In this document: in pieces, positions 1 to 7,441 of the stretch | Layout: each line of letters opens with the position of its first letter | How positions within the stretch are numbered: position 1 is the stretch's first letter | NCBI GenBank assembly: GCA_050700495.1 | Contig: JBOHHF010000230.1 | Span: 1 to 11,578, forward strand | DNA from: GCA-003244245 sp050700495 | GTDB lineage: Bacteria > Actinomycetota > Actinomycetes > Mycobacteriales > Pseudonocardiaceae | Direction: 5' to 3' | Length of the DNA: 11,578 nt | Notes under the pieces: generated by a model | The model's input: the letters and a program-made list of their open reading frames with translations, nothing else | Told to the model about the DNA's origin: nothing | Databases searched by the model: none | Translations under genes and position numbers: made by a program

Positions 1-14
1 GTCCGGGAGGTCAT
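1..14 (-). CDS. Possible start of next gene, cut by the window edge
   Basis: An ATG on the minus strand at 14-12 is preceded, 8 nt away, by a good GGAAGG ribosome-binding sequence. It lies 26 bp beyond the stop codon of the secreted protein gene, so it could be the next gene of that operon. Only four codons (Met-Thr-Ser-Arg) are visible, so nothing can be said about its product and the call rests on the ribosome-binding site alone. Confidence 0.3.
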
Positions 15-40
15 GGCCAGCGCCTTCCCGAGCGGCGTTC

Positions 41-1579
41 CTACCGGCCAGAGAGATCCCACGGTCTGAGGCCTACCTGGAAGCCGGTGATGTGAGCACC
101 GCCGGTGAGTGAGGTCGGCACGTCGACAGTGGTCACCGCGCCGGTGGAGGTGTCCACCATGTCGATCTTCCCATCCCCACCCCGAGTGACGAACGCGTAG
201 CGCCCGTCGGGTGTGATCGCCGCGAACCGTCGCTCGTAGGTCGGGTAGGTCGGAGCGACGCCGTCCACCGGACCCTTGGTCATCTGCTCCAGGTCGACCG
301 TGCGGACGATCTGCAGGTAGGTCGGCGAGTTCGGGCGCACATCGATGATCTGCAGCTGGTCCTTGCCGCCCGGGACCTTCGGCCTGATGATTGGCTCGAC
401 GGCGTAGGTCTGCGATACCGGGAAGCCTCGCGAGGTCGCTCCCATCCCGACGTTGATGCGCCGGGGGGTCTTGGTCACCAGGTCGGTGACATGGGCGTCG
501 AGGCGGACGTCCTTCCAGTCGGTGGCGATGCCAGGGGTCAGGTCCACGTTGAGCGGCGTCATGATGTGCTTACCGTCGGCCATCACCCGCACCCGGTTGC
601 CTTTGGCGAGCGTGAGGCCATCCGCATTCCAGGGCACCGTGATGCGGTTGCGCAGCGACGGGCACAGCGTGCCAAAGCACGGGAATGCGAAGCTGAACGG
701 CAAGCTGCACAGCCTGGGACCACAGGCTACGTCGAACACGTCCATGCCCAGGTTGTCGGGGTTGGGTGTCTGGCTCGTTCCCTCGCCCAGGGTGGGCGGC
801 TGCGGACCGGTCGTGATCCCGATCGTCCTGGTCAGTGGGGAGCTGAAGCCTCCGTGGCTGTTCGGACCCATCGGGAAGGTGCCCGTGGGCCTGACGTTGC
901 CGCGAAGCAGTGCGGCGACGTTGTAGGCGCGCATCTCGTTGCCGCCCACGCCCGCGAAGAGCGTCAAGGGGTTCCCGCCGAAGAATGGAGTCAGGTCCTC
1001 AGTCGTACCCTTCAACGGGATCTCAAGCTGGGTATTCTTGAACGTCTTGAGGTCGATGAGGTTGAGGATCTCGGTGCCAGGCGACGGACCTCCCCCGTTG
1101 GACGCGACGGCGTAGTAACGGAAGAGGGGGTCGACGGCCGCCCAGGGCGCTTCGGTTCCCAGTCGCGAGCTGACGCTGTTGACGATGCTGGGTATTCCGG
1201 CAGCGTCGAGCTTGATAGCCAGTGTCCGCTGCTGGCTCTCGTCGTTGACGAGGATGCGGCCATCGGGCAGCACGATGGCTCCTGCGTGCATGGGGTTGCT
1301 GGCGGCTGGGTCAGCGCCGGAGGGATCCGATCCACTGGCGCCGAGCTTGACCCCGGGTAGCGTGCCGGTCAGCGTCATGTCGGGGACCCGGTAGAAGTGG
1401 ACCCTGGCGGCGGCGCCGTCGGACACCATCAGATAGCTCGGCTGGGGCGCCCTTGCCCCCGGTGCCGCGCCAGCTGCAGTGGCGGGCAACCCGAGCGCGA
1501 CGACGATCGCGAGCATGAGGCGCAGCGCCGGACGCAGGCGCCACCTCAGGCGCCTATCACTCGAATGGATCTCTCTCAT
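41..1579 (-). CDS. Secreted beta-propeller-like protein
   Basis: This encodes 512 residues from the ATG at 1579, which I prefer because AGGAG lies 5 nt upstream; an in-frame GTG at 1615 falls inside the operator-like dyad and has no such site. The N-terminus is a signal peptide: an Arg-rich stretch, a hydrophobic core (LMLAIVVALGLPATAAGAA) and a likely AXA cleavage region. The mature part carries repeated strand-like units such as 'ILVNDESQQRTLAI', 'RFAAITPDGRYAFVTRGGDGKI' split over blades, and 'LQIIDVRPNSPTYLQIV', resembling YVTN/YncE-type or lactonase-like seven-bladed propellers. The protein is therefore probably exported. A four-cysteine insert (C286, C291, C301, C306) is unusual for such propellers. 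No catalytic residues can be assigned, so the function is unknown. It has its own promoter and is separated by 290 bp from the transporter operon upstream, so a role in metal uptake is only a guess from location. Confidence 0.8.
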   Translation of the reverse strand: MREIHSSDRRLRWRLRPALRLMLAIVVALGLPATAAGAAPGARAPQPSYLMVSDGAAARVHFYRVPDMTLTGTLPGVKLGASGSDPSGADPAASNPMHAGAIVLPDGRILVNDESQQRTLAIKLDAAGIPSIVNSVSSRLGTEAPWAAVDPLFRYYAVASNGGGPSPGTEILNLIDLKTFKNTQLEIPLKGTTEDLTPFFGGNPLTLFAGVGGNEMRAYNVAALLRGNVRPTGTFPMGPNSHGGFSSPLTRTIGITTGPQPPTLGEGTSQTPNPDNLGMDVFDVACGPRLCSLPFSFAFPCFGTLCPSLRNRITVPWNADGLTLAKGNRVRVMADGKHIMTPLNVDLTPGIATDWKDVRLDAHVTDLVTKTPRRINVGMGATSRGFPVSQTYAVEPIIRPKVPGGKDQLQIIDVRPNSPTYLQIVRTVDLEQMTKGPVDGVAPTYPTYERRFAAITPDGRYAFVTRGGDGKIDMVDTSTGAVTTVDVPTSLTGGAHITGFQVGLRPWDLSGR

Positions 1580-1599
1580 GACACTCCTCGGTGATCTAA

Positions 1600-1640
1600 A
1601 TCGAGCGTGATTCACTCAATCGAGTGAATATACGCACGAT
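1600..1640. promoter_or_regulatory. Operator-like extended dyad in the promoter of the secreted protein gene
   Basis: The core is a perfect inverted repeat, ATTCACTC (1610-1617), 4-bp spacer, GAGTGAAT (1622-1629). Outer arms ATCGAGCGT (1600-1608) and ACGCACGAT (1632-1640) are also complementary at 8 of 9 positions. The whole site is close to symmetrical over 41 bp. It covers the -10 element and the expected transcription start, which is where a repressor would bind. The geometry fits a TetR-like dimer or pair of dimers, but no such regulator gene is in the window. Confidence 0.7.
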
Positions 1641-1655
1641 AGAGCTAATTTGCAA
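1627..1655 (-). promoter_or_regulatory. Promoter of the secreted protein gene
   Basis: On the minus strand a -35 element TTGCAA (1655-1650) is followed after exactly 17 bp by a -10 element TATATT (1632-1627). Both match the vegetative sigma consensus well for a high-GC actinomycete. Transcription would start near 1620, giving a leader of about 40 nt before the ATG at 1579. Confidence 0.65.
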
Positions 1656-1679
1656 GAAGATTGCAACAGCAAGATCTTG
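1650..1679. promoter_or_regulatory. Short dyads upstream of and over the -35 element
   Basis: Two copies of TTGCAA (1650-1655 and 1661-1666) are 11 bp apart, one helical turn. The first is the -35 element. Because TTGCAA is its own reverse complement, the pair also reads as an inverted repeat with a 5-bp spacer. A perfect 10-bp palindrome CAAGATCTTG follows at 1670-1679. They may be additional regulator contacts, but short AT-containing palindromes can arise by chance. Confidence 0.35.
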
Positions 1680-1743
1680 TGAGGAGTGCGCTCGATCTCT
1701 GGCTGGTCGCGGAGCCGTTTGGCACGCCGTCCGACCGTCGAAG

Positions 1744-1769
1744 GTGACCGGAAGCAACCCAACGGTCAC
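1744..1769 (-). terminator. Hairpin downstream of the transporter operon
   Basis: GTGACCG (1744-1750) and CGGTCAC (1763-1769) form a perfect 7-bp stem around a 12-nt loop, about 100 bp past the last stop codon of the minus-strand operon. There is no run of U residues, so it is at best a weak or factor-assisted terminator. I see no gene in the rest of 1641-1869, although one short minus-strand stretch near 1800-1860 has coding-like base composition. Confidence 0.3.
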
Positions 1770-1869
1770 AGAGAGTAGTCGAGGGCCGGCGCAGAGAACG
1801 CCCCTGCTCAGCACCAGCCGGTCGAACGCGGCCTCGAGCTGGGGCGCCACGCACTCTGCCGCTGGACTA

Positions 1870-3236
1870 TCACCTGTCCCTATCCGGTATCGCTTCGCCA
1901 CGCCGTGTTTGAGTGGGGTCCGTGTCGAGTTGTGAGGCCAGCAGGCTGACGTAGGAGCCCTGCGCTGCGAGCAGTTCCCGGTGGGTGCCGGTCTCGGCGA
2001 CGTGCCCGTCGTGGAGGACGACGATGCGGTCGGCGGTCTGGATGGTGGACAGGCGATGGGCGATGACCAGTGTGGTGCGTCCCTCGCGGGCTCGGGCCAT
2101 GGCGGCGGCGACCTCGCGCTCGCTGGCGGCGTCGAGGTTGGACACGGCCTCGTCCATGATGAGGATCGGGGCGTTCTTGAGCAGGGCGCGGGCGATCGCG
2201 ATGCGCTGGCGCTCACCGCCGGACAGCTTCAGCCCACGCTCGCCGATCAGGACCCGGCGCTGCTCGAGCTCGAAGAAGCGCAACAGCAGCGAGACGATCG
2301 TCGTCTTGCCCGCACCCGAGCGGCCGACCAGCGCGACGCGCTCGCCGGGCGCCACGCTCAGCGAGAACCCGTCCAACGCGCGCTCGGAGCGCTCGGCGTA
2401 GCCGAAGCTGATGTCCTCGAAGCGCAGACCCGGCGGGTGCGCGATCGACGCGACCGGCGCGGGCGCTGCGGGCTCGGGCTCGGTGTCGAGCAGCGCGAGG
2501 ATCTCGCGGCTTGATGGGAGTGAGTTGTAGCTTTGGTGGTAGGCGGTCTGCAGGTCGTGCAGCGGGCGAAAGCACTCGCGGGACAGCAGCAGGATCGTGA
2601 ACAGCTCGACGGTCGTGATGATGCCGTCGGCGCGGTGCAGCGCACCGATCCCGACCGCCGCCGCGGTGCCGATCGGGATCGCCAGCTCGGCCACCCCCGC
2701 CGACAGGCACCAGACGACCATGACGCGAATCGAGTCCTGGCAGAAGGCCTCCGCACGCGCGTGCAGCTCGGCGCCACGGCGGCGGCTGGCGTTGAACGCC
2801 TTGAGTGTGGCCATGCCCTGCACCGCGTCCAGGTTCTCGGCCCCACCAGCGGGTCCAGCTGCTCCACCGAGTCCACCATGGTCGATTGCATGCTGCCGCT
2901 GCGGGTGCGTTGCAGCGCACCCGGGCCGAGTTCGAACAGCTTGGCGGTCAGGTGTTCGCGCACCGCCGCCTTGACGGTGCCCGCGACGTCCGGCGCACGG
3001 GCCTCCCGCTGAGCGAGCAGCCACGCCCGCGCGGCCTGCAGCAGCGCGACCCCCAGCAGCTGCCAGAGGATCGACCCGGCCGTGCCGCCCGCGAACACCT
3101 CCGCCAGCACGCGCGCGATGAGGACGCCCTGCGCGACATAGGTGACGGTGACGAGCAGACCCATCACGACCAGGCCGGCCGACGGCCACCGCGCCTGCGG
3201 GGCCATCGCGAGCAGTCTCTGGATCAGCTTTCCCAT
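1870..3236 (-). pseudogene. Exporter-fold ABC transporter (membrane plus ATPase), broken by two deletions and a frameshift
   Basis: The start is an ATG at 3236 with AGGGGAGG just upstream, 13 bp after the FecE-type gene. The N-terminal membrane part (MGKLIQRLLAMAPQARW onward, two hydrophobic helices) reads in one frame as far as about 2860 ('VEQLDPLVG'). The rest reads in another frame from about 2850 ('NLDAVQGMATLKAFNASRR'). Comparison with CydC/CydD-like and IrtAB-like half-transporters shows that roughly 75-85 residues of the membrane domain are missing at this junction. The ATPase domain keeps Walker A (GRSGAGKTT), signature (LSGGERQR), Walker B/D-loop (ILIMDEAVSNLD) and H-loop (IAHRLST). 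It jumps, however, from 'LLLRFFELEQRRVLI' directly to 'GERGLKLSGG', so about 70 residues including the Q-loop and helical subdomain are gone, relative to the homologue at 10400-11578. About 455 codons remain against roughly 580 expected. It is almost certainly non-functional as a transporter unless the sequence itself has assembly errors. Confidence 0.85.
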
Positions 3237-3249
3237 GCAGCCTCCCCTG

Positions 3250-4052
<803 letters not shown>

Positions 4053-4056
<4 letters not shown>

Positions 4057-5171
4057 CCGAACATCGCCTCCCGGCCACGGTCACGACGGCGCAGCAGCCA
4101 GATGAAAAACGGCACCCCGAAGATGGCGGTGACGATCGACAGCGGCAGCTCGGTGGGTTGGAGCACGATCCGGGCCGCGAAGTCGACCAGGACGAGGAAC
4201 GCCGCACCGGTCAGCGCCGCGACCGGGAGCAGCCGGCGATGGTCTGAGCCCACCACCAGCCGGCACAGGTGCGGGATGATCAGCCCGACGAACGCGATCG
4301 CGCCGCTGACCGCGACCATCACCCCGATCAGCAGCGAGGTCACCACCAGCATCTGGACCCGGAACCGGGCGACGTTGAGTCCCAGTGACACGGCGGTCTC
4401 CTCACCGGCCAGCAGCGAGTTCAACGGCCGGGCCTGGGTCAGCAGGTAGGCACACCCGAGCACGACCGCGGCGGCGGGTAGCCCCAACTGTGGCCAGCGG
4501 GCGCCGCCCAGACTGCCGAACAACCAGAACAGGATCCCCTGCACGTCATACGGGTTGGCTTTGAGCAGCAGCACCCCATACAGCGCCTGGAACAAATACG
4601 CCAGCGCGACCCCGGCGAGCACCAACCGAAACGGGGTGACCCGCCCACCGCGCTGGGCCAGCACATAGACCACCCCCATCGCGCCCAGCGCACCGACAAA
4701 CGCCGCCCCCGACAACGACAGCTCACCGACAGCGGCCGAGCCGAGCACGAGCACCAGCACCGCGCCCAACGATGCGCCCGAGGAGATACCCAACAGGTAG
4801 GGCTCGGCCAGCGGGTTGCGCACCGAGGCCTGCAGCGCACACCCCACCAGGCCAAGACCAGCACCGATCACCGCACCCAGCAACGCCCGCGGCAACCGGA
4901 ACTGCCACACGATCTGATCCTGAATACTGTCCGCGGGCGCCGACACCAAGCCCGGGATCAGGTGATGCGACACGATCCGCCCGGTCTCCCCCACCGGCAC
5001 CGACACCGGACCCAGACCCGTCGCCAGCAACACACTGCCCACCACCGCCGCACCCAACCCCACCAGCAGCAGTGAGAACCCTGTCCGCGACCCCCGGCGC
5101 GATGGTGCGCGGCTTCTCGCCGCAGGCATCCTCGGCGGTGCGTGACCGACGCTCGCTGGTGCGGCTTTCAT
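4053..5171 (-). CDS. FecCD/BtuC-type permease of a metal-chelate uptake system
   Basis: This 372-residue integral membrane protein, presumably a homodimer, forms the channel of a type II ABC importer. Many hydrophobic helices are visible. Family hallmarks are present: 'RLPRALLGAVIGAGL' near 92-106, 'RNPLAEPYLLGISSGASLG' near 118-136 and 'FVGLIIPHLCRLVVGSDHR' towards the end. The C-terminus ends in an Arg-rich cytoplasmic tail. The ATG at 5171 directly follows the TAG of the lipoprotein gene (TAGATG, no gap), and its own stop overlaps the ATPase start by 4 bp. The N-terminus has about 30 extra polar, Arg/Pro-rich residues compared with BtuC, which is common in actinobacterial members. The gene appears intact. 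Confidence 0.93.
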
Positions 5172-6086
5172 CTACTTGAACACATCCGGGTGCAGCTGCC
5201 GGGCAATGTCCTCGGCCGTCTGCGCATTGCGCCAGCCGGGTGACGTATACGTGAAGTCGGTGACGACGACGCGGCGGTCTTTGCTGGCCTGCATGTTCGG
5301 GAACGTGGTGACGAGGAACTGCGCCTCCTTGGTGCCATCCAGCAGCGGCCCCTCCCCGCCGTAGTACGCGATGACCTTGACCACGGGCTCGCCGCTCACC
5401 TTCTGCGAGACGTCGGCGATCTGGGCCTTCATCTCAGCGACCCGCCGTTGCGCGCGGTCGCTGACCCCGAAGATCTTGCCGAGATCACCGAGAGAGCGAT
5501 AGACGGCCTCAAGGTTCTCGTTCATGTATTCCCCGGACTCGTCCGGACACACGACCGTGTAGGTCTGCACGCCGGCGGCCTCGAGCTCGTCGAGCGTGGC
5601 GAGACCTTCTGCCCCTGGGTGCTTGCCGCCGTAGTCGAAGTCTGCATAGGCGAGCAGGAAGTCGGGTCGTAGCGAGAGCATCTGCTCCTTGGGCGGCGGG
5701 AAGTAGTTGTCCGACACGACGGGGACGCGCGCGAAGTCAGCCGCCTGCTCGGGCAGGATCGGCGGATCCTTGAGCCCGCCCGACCATCCGGCGCGCCCGA
5801 CCGCCCGGTCAGCCAGCCCAAGCCCGACGAAGATCTCGGCGATCGGATGATAAGGCAGCACCGCGCGACTGGGCGGCTTGTCGAACGTCAGCGTGCGGCC
5901 GCAGTTCTGGATCGTGACGGGGAACCCATCGGCGCTCGCGCCACTCCCCGGGCTCGTCGACACGCCACCGCCCGGACTCGTCGACGCGCCACCGGCCCCA
6001 CCACCGCCACAAGCCGCCAGCACCATGCAGACCGCCGCGACCGAGCATGCGTACGCCAGCCGAGCTACCCGACGAGGTGTACTCAC
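5172..6086 (-). CDS. FecB-type binding lipoprotein with a 57-residue internal gap
   Basis: This is the substrate-binding lipoprotein partner of the downstream permease and ATPase. I start it at the GTG at 6086 (304 residues) because GGAAGGGG lies 7 nt upstream and because the N-terminus then matches the second copy at 9198-10283; in-frame starts at 6119 and 6188 are possible but less well supported. A lipobox LAAC puts the lipidated cysteine at 26, followed by a Gly/Ser-rich linker. The N-lobe is complete, with 'VLPYHPIAEIFVGLGLADR'. In the C-lobe it passes from 'GGEGPLL' straight to 'DGTKEAQFL'. The homologue has 57 more residues there (250-306), which is exactly the length difference between the two proteins. 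That segment forms core strands of the C-lobe, so ligand binding is probably lost although the frame is open. Conserved extra cysteines ('QNCG', 'VCPDE') are shared with the second copy. Confidence 0.85.
   Translation of the reverse strand: MSTPRRVARLAYACSVAAVCMVLAACGGGGAGGASTSPGGGVSTSPGSGASADGFPVTIQNCGRTLTFDKPPSRAVLPYHPIAEIFVGLGLADRAVGRAGWSGGLKDPPILPEQAADFARVPVVSDNYFPPPKEQMLSLRPDFLLAYADFDYGGKHPGAEGLATLDELEAAGVQTYTVVCPDESGEYMNENLEAVYRSLGDLGKIFGVSDRAQRRVAEMKAQIADVSQKVSGEPVVKVIAYYGGEGPLLDGTKEAQFLVTTFPNMQASKDRRVVVTDFTYTSPGWRNAQTAEDIARQLHPDVFK
5793..5973. repeat. Duplicated lipoprotein-gene segment, copy 1
   Basis: This 181-bp stretch aligns without gaps to 9987-10167. By eye I count about 18 differences, i.e. 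about 90% identity, in the same orientation. It covers the linker and first part of the N-lobe of the binding lipoprotein. Similarity continues over the rest of the gene but is lower (roughly 75-80% near the 3' end). Confidence 0.85.
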
Positions 6087-6191
6087 CGCACCACCCCTTC
6101 CATCACGCCAATCTGTCATCAACTGCTCACTAATGGGTGGATTTGTTGCCCAGTTCGGGTGATTGTTGCAAAGCGATGGCAGCTGCACAAG

Positions 6192-6437
6192 CTATTCATT
6201 GTCGCCGCCCTGGACAGCGCGGAGATGGACTACTCTGGCTCGGCGGCGGCCTGGCGATTTGGCGGCGGCCGCGACTTGGCCCACGTCATCGAGGACGCGC
6301 AGGAGCCACGTAGCGGTCGCTTTCGCGGTGCAGGGGTGCGCGGTGGTGCGGATGCGCTGGCCGGAGAACACAAAGGGCGCCTCGCTGATGTCAAACGGTG
6401 TGCCCCCTGGAGCAGTCTTGTATAGCTCGCGGATCTC
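6192..6437 (-). pseudogene. Unrecognised coding remnant between ABC fragment and lipoprotein 1
   Basis: On the minus strand an open frame ends at TAG (6194-6192) and shows very high third-position GC in its middle (about 35 of 39 codons around 6250-6370), as expected of true coding DNA here. The readable part includes 'LYKTAPGGTPFDISEAPFVF' followed by 'SGQRIRTTAHPC' and 'TATWLLRVLDDVGQ'. The frame extends back into the ABC remnant without a good start codon; the only internal candidate is a GTG in 'FVFSG'. I do not recognise the family. It may be the 3' end of a gene whose 5' part was deleted when it was joined to the ABC fragment, or a fast-evolving small gene. Confidence 0.45.
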
Positions 6438-6468
6438 GGGACCAGCCGCCCGCCAGCACCTGCCCTGC

Positions 6469-6735
6469 TCAATCGAGCCTCCCCTGGCGCTGTGCTGCGA
6501 CCAGGCGAGAGAAGCTCTCCCGGCTCTGACCAGTTCGTCGTAGCGACCGGCCGCCCGTAAGCACCACGATCAGGTCGGCGCTGCGGATGGTGGACAGCCG
6601 GTGGGCGATAAGCAGGGTGCGTTCTTGAGCAGCGCGCGGGCGATCGCGATCCGCTGGCGCTGCCCGCCGGACAGGGTGGCGCCGCGCAGCCGGGGCAGGC
6701 GCCGTCAGCGTCTCGATCGGTGGCTGCGGGTGCCG
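6469..6735 (-). pseudogene. Remnant of an exporter-fold ABC ATPase domain
   Basis: Pieces of an ABC ATPase domain are readable in different frames: 'LRGATLSGGQRQRIAIARAL' (signature motif), then, one frame over, 'TLLIAHRLSTIRSADLIVVL' (H-loop region). After a further frame change comes a tail ('SFSRLVAAQRQGRLD') ending at TGA (6471-6469). Walker A, the Q-loop and Walker B are absent. Between 'ALLKN' and 'TLLIAHRL' about 32 residues including Walker B and the D-loop are missing relative to the intact gene at 10400. It lies just upstream of lipoprotein 1, as the intact ABC gene lies upstream of lipoprotein 2, so it looks like the decayed partner of that duplication. Confidence 0.8.
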
Positions 6736-6840
6736 TCATCACGGGCCTTCTCCGATCTCGCTGGAACCGGCCGGGCCACCGGGAGTTCTCTTTCGGGAGC
6801 GTTGCGGGGCACTCCCTCTCAACCAGCGGCCCGACCGGAG

Positions 6841-7095
6841 CTAGGGGGCGGTGTCCCCGGGGACGCGCCGCAGCAGGTGCGGCCGGACGCTGACCGGCTG
6901 GTCGTCGTCATCGAAGTGGACGTACACCCGGTAGGTACCCCGGCCGACGACCTCACCCTGTTTGTGCAGCCGGGACGGTTGAGCGCCATGGAGCTTGTCG
7001 ACGCCGATTTGTTCGACCCGGCATCCCACCGGAATGTGGATACTGTCGACGTCACGCCACGGGTCGTAAGCGGGCCGGGAAGGCAAGGCAGTCAC
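6841..7095 (-). CDS. Small conserved-looking protein, 84 residues, last of four overlapping small genes
   Basis: The GTG start at 7095 overlaps the stop of the preceding small gene by 4 bp (GTGA). GGAGG abuts the start, too close for normal initiation, so translation probably depends on re-initiation after the upstream gene. The protein is compact and soluble: 'YDPWRDVDSIHIPVGCRVEQ', a basic middle 'SRLHKQGEVVGRG', and 'YVHFDDDDQPVSVRPHLLRRV'. The alternating hydrophobic pattern suggests a small beta-barrel (SH3-like) fold; this is inference. The function is unknown. I believe similar small proteins occur in other actinomycetes but cannot confirm it here. Confidence 0.65.
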   Translation of the reverse strand: MTALPSRPAYDPWRDVDSIHIPVGCRVEQIGVDKLHGAQPSRLHKQGEVVGRGTYRVYVHFDDDDQPVSVRPHLLRRVPGDTAP

Positions 7096-7232
7096 CTCCG
7101 CCGTTGGGTGGGGACGGTCGCGGCGGTGTAGGTGCGGCAGTAGCCCTCGGGTGCGGCGACCAGCGCAGCGGGCAGCACTTCGGTGCCGCACAGCGCCACG
7201 TACCGGCCCTTGGCTCCGCGTCCGGTGGTCAT
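7092..7232 (-). CDS. Small protein, 46 residues, third of four overlapping small genes
   Basis: The ATG at 7232 overlaps the previous stop codon by 4 bp (ATGA), and its own TGA overlaps the next GTG (GTGA). It encodes 'MTTGRGAKGRYVALCGTEVL', then an Ala-rich stretch and 'EGYCRTYTAATVPTQRRR'. Two cysteines (15 and 32) and a basic tail are the only marks; two cysteines alone do not make a zinc site. The same frame is open upstream of the ATG and reads sensibly ('ADPDLGCQAHLLTDAA') with high third-position GC, but has no ATG, GTG or TTG, so the true protein may be longer through a frameshift or a rare start. It is below most gene-finder length limits. Confidence 0.55.
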   Translation of the reverse strand: MTTGRGAKGRYVALCGTEVLPAALVAAPEGYCRTYTAATVPTQRRR

Positions 7233-7441
7233 CGCGGCGTCGGTGAGCAGGTGCGCCTGGCAACCCAGGTCGGGGTCGGCGCGGCGCGGGGCGGCAACGT
7301 CACGTCCGCGGGCGGGTCACCGGGTCGCACCCGGCGGCAGGCCCCGAACCGGGAGTCGTGCACCCGCAACGCGAACGCGACCCGCAGCAACACACCCGGT
7401 CCGGTCTCCCAGCGCACGCCACCAACACCAACGGCGGTCAC
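7229..7441 (-). CDS. Small protein, 70 residues, second of four overlapping small genes
   Basis: The GTG start at 7441 overlaps the preceding stop by 4 bp (GTGA) and the stop at 7229 overlaps the next ATG (ATGA). The sequence includes 'VRWETGPGVLLRVAFALRV' and 'DSRFGACRRVRPGDPPADV', with a tail rich in Pro, Arg and Thr. The tail (after about residue 52) looks less protein-like than the overlapping frame of the next gene, hinting that the real reading frame may switch there. No known family is recognised. Confidence 0.5.
   Translation of the reverse strand: MTAVGVGGVRWETGPGVLLRVAFALRVHDSRFGACRRVRPGDPPADVTLPPRAAPTPTWVARRTCSPTPR

Noticed and set aside
1800..1866. tRNA-like stretch on the minus strand (AGCGGCAGAGTGC resembling a D-arm)
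   Set aside because: No matching acceptor stem, no proper T-arm and no anticodon arm could be paired.
5847..6425. 192-codon plus-strand open frame
   Set aside because: It runs antisense through the N-terminus of lipoprotein 1 and across the minus-strand remnant, with weaker third-position GC than the minus frame.
6730..6840. Terminator for the small-gene operon in the gap after 6841
   Set aside because: Only an imperfect GC-rich pairing around GAACCGG and CCGG..GTTC with bulges; not distinguishable from background.
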